Positions 61,238 to 64,000 of a stretch of DNA of 64,000 bases are shown piece after piece. The stretch's first letter is position 1. The number at the start of each line of letters is the position of its first letter. Source of the DNA: Oceanicaulis sp. HTCC2633 (lineage in GTDB: Bacteria; Pseudomonadota; Alphaproteobacteria; Caulobacterales; Maricaulaceae). A model generated the notes under the pieces. The model had not been told where the DNA came from. It was given only the letters and a program-made list of their open reading frames with translations, and did not search any database. Location: assembly GCF_000152745.1 (NCBI RefSeq), contig NZ_CH672428.1, forward strand, positions 2,695,425 through 2,759,424, given 5' to 3'. Position numbers and translations under genes: made by a program.

Positions 61238-63298
61238 CTAGCCCGCGTGTCCGGACGCCTGTGTGGCGGCCTGCTCTGCGGGTCGCCACATCACGTCCAG
61301 CGCAGCGGGCGGTTGCCCGTTCACGCTGGGCGCCGGGCGACCGATGAGATAGCCCTGAGCCTGCTCGCATCCCATCATGTTCAGAAGGTCCAGCTGGTCG
61401 GCGGTCTCCACGCCCTCGGCGAGGACGGGTATGTCGAGATTGTGCGCCAGCGTCACCACGGCGCTGATCACGGCGCGCGACCGGCCGCCATCGGACAGGC
61501 CGTCGGTGAACCCCTTGTCGAGCTTGATCTTGTCGAACGGGAAACGCCGCAGCGTCTCGAGCGCCGAATATCCCGTGCCGAAATCGTCCAGCGCCATGGA
61601 CACGCCCAGCGCCTTGATCCGCCGCAAAACATTCAGCGACTGACCCAGATCATGGATCAGGGCGGTCTCTGTCAGCTCGATCTCGAGCTGGCTGGGGCTG
61701 AGCCCGGTCGAGACCATGGCCTGCAGCACCTTGCCCACAAGGTGGGGATCATTGAGCTGTATGGCGGACAGGTTGATCGCCACCTTGGGCGCGCCCGGCC
61801 ATTGCGCCACTTCCTCGCACGTGGTTTCGAGCACCCAGTCGCCCAGACGCCCGATCAGGCCATTGGCCTCGGCCAGGGGCACGAATTCGGCGGGTGAGAT
61901 CATCCCTCGCACCGGATGCGGCCAGCGCACCAGCGCTTCATAGCCGCAGACCTCACCGGATTTCAGGTCGATCTGGGGCTGGTAGAACATGCGCAGCTCG
62001 CCGGTTTCGAGCGCCGTGCGCAGATCCTGCGCCAGCTCGCGGCGTTGACGGACCGCCTCGCCCAGGGCGTGTTCGTAATGCTGGATGCGGTTCAGCGGAT
62101 CGGTCTTGGCCTTGTACATGGCCAGGTCCGCGTTGCGCATCAGGGTTTCACAATCGCGTCCGTCCTCGGGGTAGACGGCGACGCCCAGGCTGGCGTTGGT
62201 GACGATCTCGAAATCGGCGTGGCGGACCGGCGTCATGAAGAGCGATTCAATCAGCTTCAGCTCTTCGACCAGCTCGGTCTCCCCCTCTACCGGGAAGACG
62301 ATGCCGAACTCATCCCCGCCCAGTCGGGCGGCGTACCCGCCCGGCCGTTCATGCCCGCGCAAGCGATCGGCGATGTCGCACAGAACGGCATCGCCCGCCT
62401 GATGTCCCCAGACATCATTGATTTCCTTGAAGCGGTTCAGGTCAATGACGAGCACGGCGATATTCTTGCCCTTGCGGTTCTCGATCGCCTGTTCGACGAG
62501 CGCCGTGAAACAGGCGCGGTTGGGCAGGTCGGTGACGATGTCATGCAGCGCCAGGTGCCGCAGACGCCGATCCGTGCGTTCGCGCAGGCTCGCCTCCACG
62601 GCATACCCCGCGCCACCGGCGCCCACGACCACTAGCGTGGTCACGGCGGTGGTCAGCGCCAGGATCTGGAAGGTGACCGGATCCAGCCCTTCGGACACGC
62701 CCAGGGAGACCACGGTCATTGCGCCCATGCCGGTGAAGTGCAGCGAGACCACGCCGATGGCGAGCAGACCGCCCGGAATGAGCCGGTGCAGACCCTTGTC
62801 GAATTTCTCGGAGGCTTCAAAGGCGAGGGCGCCGAAGAAGACGGCGAACACGACGGACGCGATGACGTAGCGCATGTCCCATGCCACGATCGCATCCAGA
62901 TTGTACGCCATCATCCCGGCATAGTGCATGCCGGTCACGGACACGCCGATCACGGCGCCGGCCAGGGCTTTGGCGAATGTGAATTTCAAGGTGGCCACAT
63001 AGCAGCCGATCAACGCGCCGCACATGATGATCAGCGCCGAAAGCGCGGTTTCATCCACTTGCAGGCTGACCGTTGCGGAGGGCCGATAGCCCAGCATGGC
63101 GATGAAATGGGTTGACCAGATGCCGGCGCTCAGACAGGTGGCGGTGACCACCAGCCAGGCGACCTGGACGACGCTGTCGCTCTCTTCGCTCCGCCGGAGC
63201 AGGCGCATGCTGAGCAGGCAGCTGATCACACAGACCAGCCCCGCCAACAGGACGCTTGGAAGATGATGTTCGAATGCCAGGCAGGTCAGGACGCGCAA
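61238..63298 (-). CDS. MHYT-GGDEF-EAL cyclic-di-GMP protein
   Basis: A 686-residue membrane protein. The N-terminal seven-helix MHYT sensor (about 1-235) shows three repeats, STHFIAM, GMHYAGM and SLHFTGM, proposed in the family to bind copper and sense gases. Next are GGDEF (about 250-410; intact RLGGDEFGIVF) and EAL (about 425-670; GYEALVRW, NLSAIQL, ELTE, LDDFGTGYS, KLDKGF, AEGVET, QGYLIGRP), so both synthesis and breakdown of c-di-GMP are possible. The TTG start is supported by AAGGAG 7 nt before it. A near-CtrA site lies 40 nt upstream. The gene converges on amn, 3 nt from its stop. Confidence 0.95.
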   Translation of the reverse strand: MRVLTCLAFEHHLPSVLLAGLVCVISCLLSMRLLRRSEESDSVVQVAWLVVTATCLSAGIWSTHFIAMLGYRPSATVSLQVDETALSALIIMCGALIGCYVATLKFTFAKALAGAVIGVSVTGMHYAGMMAYNLDAIVAWDMRYVIASVVFAVFFGALAFEASEKFDKGLHRLIPGGLLAIGVVSLHFTGMGAMTVVSLGVSEGLDPVTFQILALTTAVTTLVVVGAGGAGYAVEASLRERTDRRLRHLALHDIVTDLPNRACFTALVEQAIENRKGKNIAVLVIDLNRFKEINDVWGHQAGDAVLCDIADRLRGHERPGGYAARLGGDEFGIVFPVEGETELVEELKLIESLFMTPVRHADFEIVTNASLGVAVYPEDGRDCETLMRNADLAMYKAKTDPLNRIQHYEHALGEAVRQRRELAQDLRTALETGELRMFYQPQIDLKSGEVCGYEALVRWPHPVRGMISPAEFVPLAEANGLIGRLGDWVLETTCEEVAQWPGAPKVAINLSAIQLNDPHLVGKVLQAMVSTGLSPSQLEIELTETALIHDLGQSLNVLRRIKALGVSMALDDFGTGYSALETLRRFPFDKIKLDKGFTDGLSDGGRSRAVISAVVTLAHNLDIPVLAEGVETADQLDLLNMMGCEQAQGYLIGRPAPSVNGQPPAALDVMWRPAEQAATQASGHAG

Positions 63299-63337
63299 TG
63301 AGTTCTCCTTGAGGATGAACTCTGTAACGTGCCAGTG

Positions 63338-63352
63338 TTAATTTGCACTTAG
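63338..63352 (-). promoter_or_regulatory. Near-CtrA site (TTAA-N7-TTAG)
   Basis: One TTAA and one TTAG half with 7 nt between, seven of eight consensus bases, 40 nt upstream of the MHYT-GGDEF-EAL start. Weaker than the site at 29156. Confidence 0.35.
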
Positions 63353-63412
63353 CCGCACAGACCTGTTTCGCTTCCCCTTGCTCATAATCCTATTCGGACT
63401 TAACTCAGCGCC

Positions 63413-64000
63413 ATGACTGATCGTGTTCTGCCGCTCGCCGGCGTCTACAATTTCCGCCATTTCGGCGCCTATCCGCTCCAGTCGGGGGGGAAGGTGCGAG
63501 ACCGCCTGTTTCGTTCGGGCCAGTTTTCCAGGGCGACGGAAGACGACGTCCAGACCCTGGCCGGCCTGAATATTCGCTATGTCGCCGATCTGCGCCGACC
63601 GCGGGAGCGCGAGGCGGAACCGTCCCACTGGGTGGATCATGACGGGGTGACGATACTCAGCTCCGATCATGCCGGTCACGCCGAGCCGCCGCATCTGGCC
63701 TTCCTGCGCGAGTCTGATCTGACGCTCGACAATATTCGCGGCTTCATGATGCAGACCTATCAGCGCTTGCCTTTCGACGCCGGTAACAAGGCGGTGTTCA
63801 AGGCCGGCTTTGAGGCGCTGGCCCAGTCCGACGCCGAGGACGGGTTTGTGGTCCATTGTGCGGCGGGCAAGGACCGGACCGGGATTTTCTGCGCCCTGCT
63901 TCTGACCGAGCTGGGCGTTGATCCCGAGGCCGTGCGCGAAGACTATCTGATGACCAACACGGCCGTGGACTATGACGAGCTGGCCCCCCGTTTCGCCAAG
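63413..64000 (+). CDS. Tyrosine-protein phosphatase, 3'-truncated by the window
   Basis: The frame MTDRVLPLAGVYNFRHFGAY is open to the window edge (196 codons seen). It has the N-terminal block of the bacterial tyrosine/dual-specificity phosphatase family (LAGVYNFRHFG, LFRSGQFSRAT, YVADLRRPRERE) and the phosphatase loop HCAAGKDRTG with the nucleophile Cys149 and Arg155 (CX5R). It probably acts on protein phosphotyrosine or on a phosphoinositide-like substrate. No strong SD is seen before the ATG. The C-terminal part lies beyond the window. Confidence 0.9.
   Translation, partial: MTDRVLPLAGVYNFRHFGAYPLQSGGKVRDRLFRSGQFSRATEDDVQTLAGLNIRYVADLRRPREREAEPSHWVDHDGVTILSSDHAGHAEPPHLAFLRESDLTLDNIRGFMMQTYQRLPFDAGNKAVFKAGFEALAQSDAEDGFVVHCAAGKDRTGIFCALLLTELGVDPEAVREDYLMTNTAVDYDELAPRFAK

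Overview
The window reads as a stretch of chromosome from a GC-rich, marine-type alphaproteobacterium, most likely of the Maricaulales/Hyphomonadaceae-Caulobacterales neighbourhood. This rests on gene content (three large TonB-dependent receptors, lipid catabolism, paired M13 peptidases), a phoR-pstC-pstA-pstB-phoU-phoB order like that of Caulobacter, and two CtrA-like sites (TTAA-N7-TTAA or one mismatch). The placement is inference; no rRNA or marker phylogeny was available.

Layout. 1-8134: the 3' part of a TonB receptor, a Tat-type P1/NylC-like peptidase, then a small secreted YfiR-like protein, a second TonB receptor and a methyl-accepting chemotaxis protein that look like one sensory module. 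8308-8384: tRNA-Arg(ACG). 8649-24358: a lipid-degradation island. It holds a DUF3089 hydrolase, a thiolase with two acyl-CoA dehydrogenases of which only one seems catalytic, an SDR, a 990-residue TonB receptor, a tandem-TetR regulator, an acyl-CoA ligase, a FadB-like hydratase/dehydrogenase and an MFS transporter. A 15-bp motif recurs in the three control regions of this island. 24419-29125: a heavy-metal RND efflux set (His-rich exported protein, lipoprotein adaptor, CusA/CzcA-type pump). 29156-30782: a CtrA-type site followed by a secreted protein and a membrane-anchored M23 peptidase carried on a Glu-Pro rod. 31090-33877: a MerR-like protein and an SDR-thiolase pair whose ribosome-binding site overlaps a strong hairpin.

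33984-41256 (minus strand) is the phosphate-sensing/transport locus phoR-pstCAB-phoU-phoB, without pstS, with unusually large PstA and PstC and a Pho box ahead of pstC. Divergent from it, 41458-47409 encodes a complete tripartite RND efflux system (outer-membrane lipoprotein, adaptor, pump). 47523-51828 carries two tandem M13 metallopeptidases, each with its own terminator. 51898-53615 (minus) is a metallophosphoesterase and a lipid kinase. 53691-55289 is an alkaline phosphatase with an acidic tail. 55366-57960 (minus) is a fused aspartate kinase-diaminopimelate decarboxylase for lysine synthesis. 58107-61234 holds a nucleotide pyrophosphatase/phosphodiesterase, a 71-residue unknown protein and AMP nucleosidase. 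61238-63298 (minus) is an MHYT-GGDEF-EAL protein. A truncated tyrosine phosphatase runs off the right edge.

Functional picture: the TonB receptors, acyl-CoA ligase, dehydrogenases, hydratase and thiolases form an uptake-plus-beta-oxidation programme for a hydrophobic carboxylate that cannot be named from sequence. The Pho locus, phosphatases, nucleotide pyrophosphatase and AMP nucleosidase suggest a second theme of phosphorus and nucleotide scavenging. No mobile element, prophage, CRISPR array or rRNA operon was seen.
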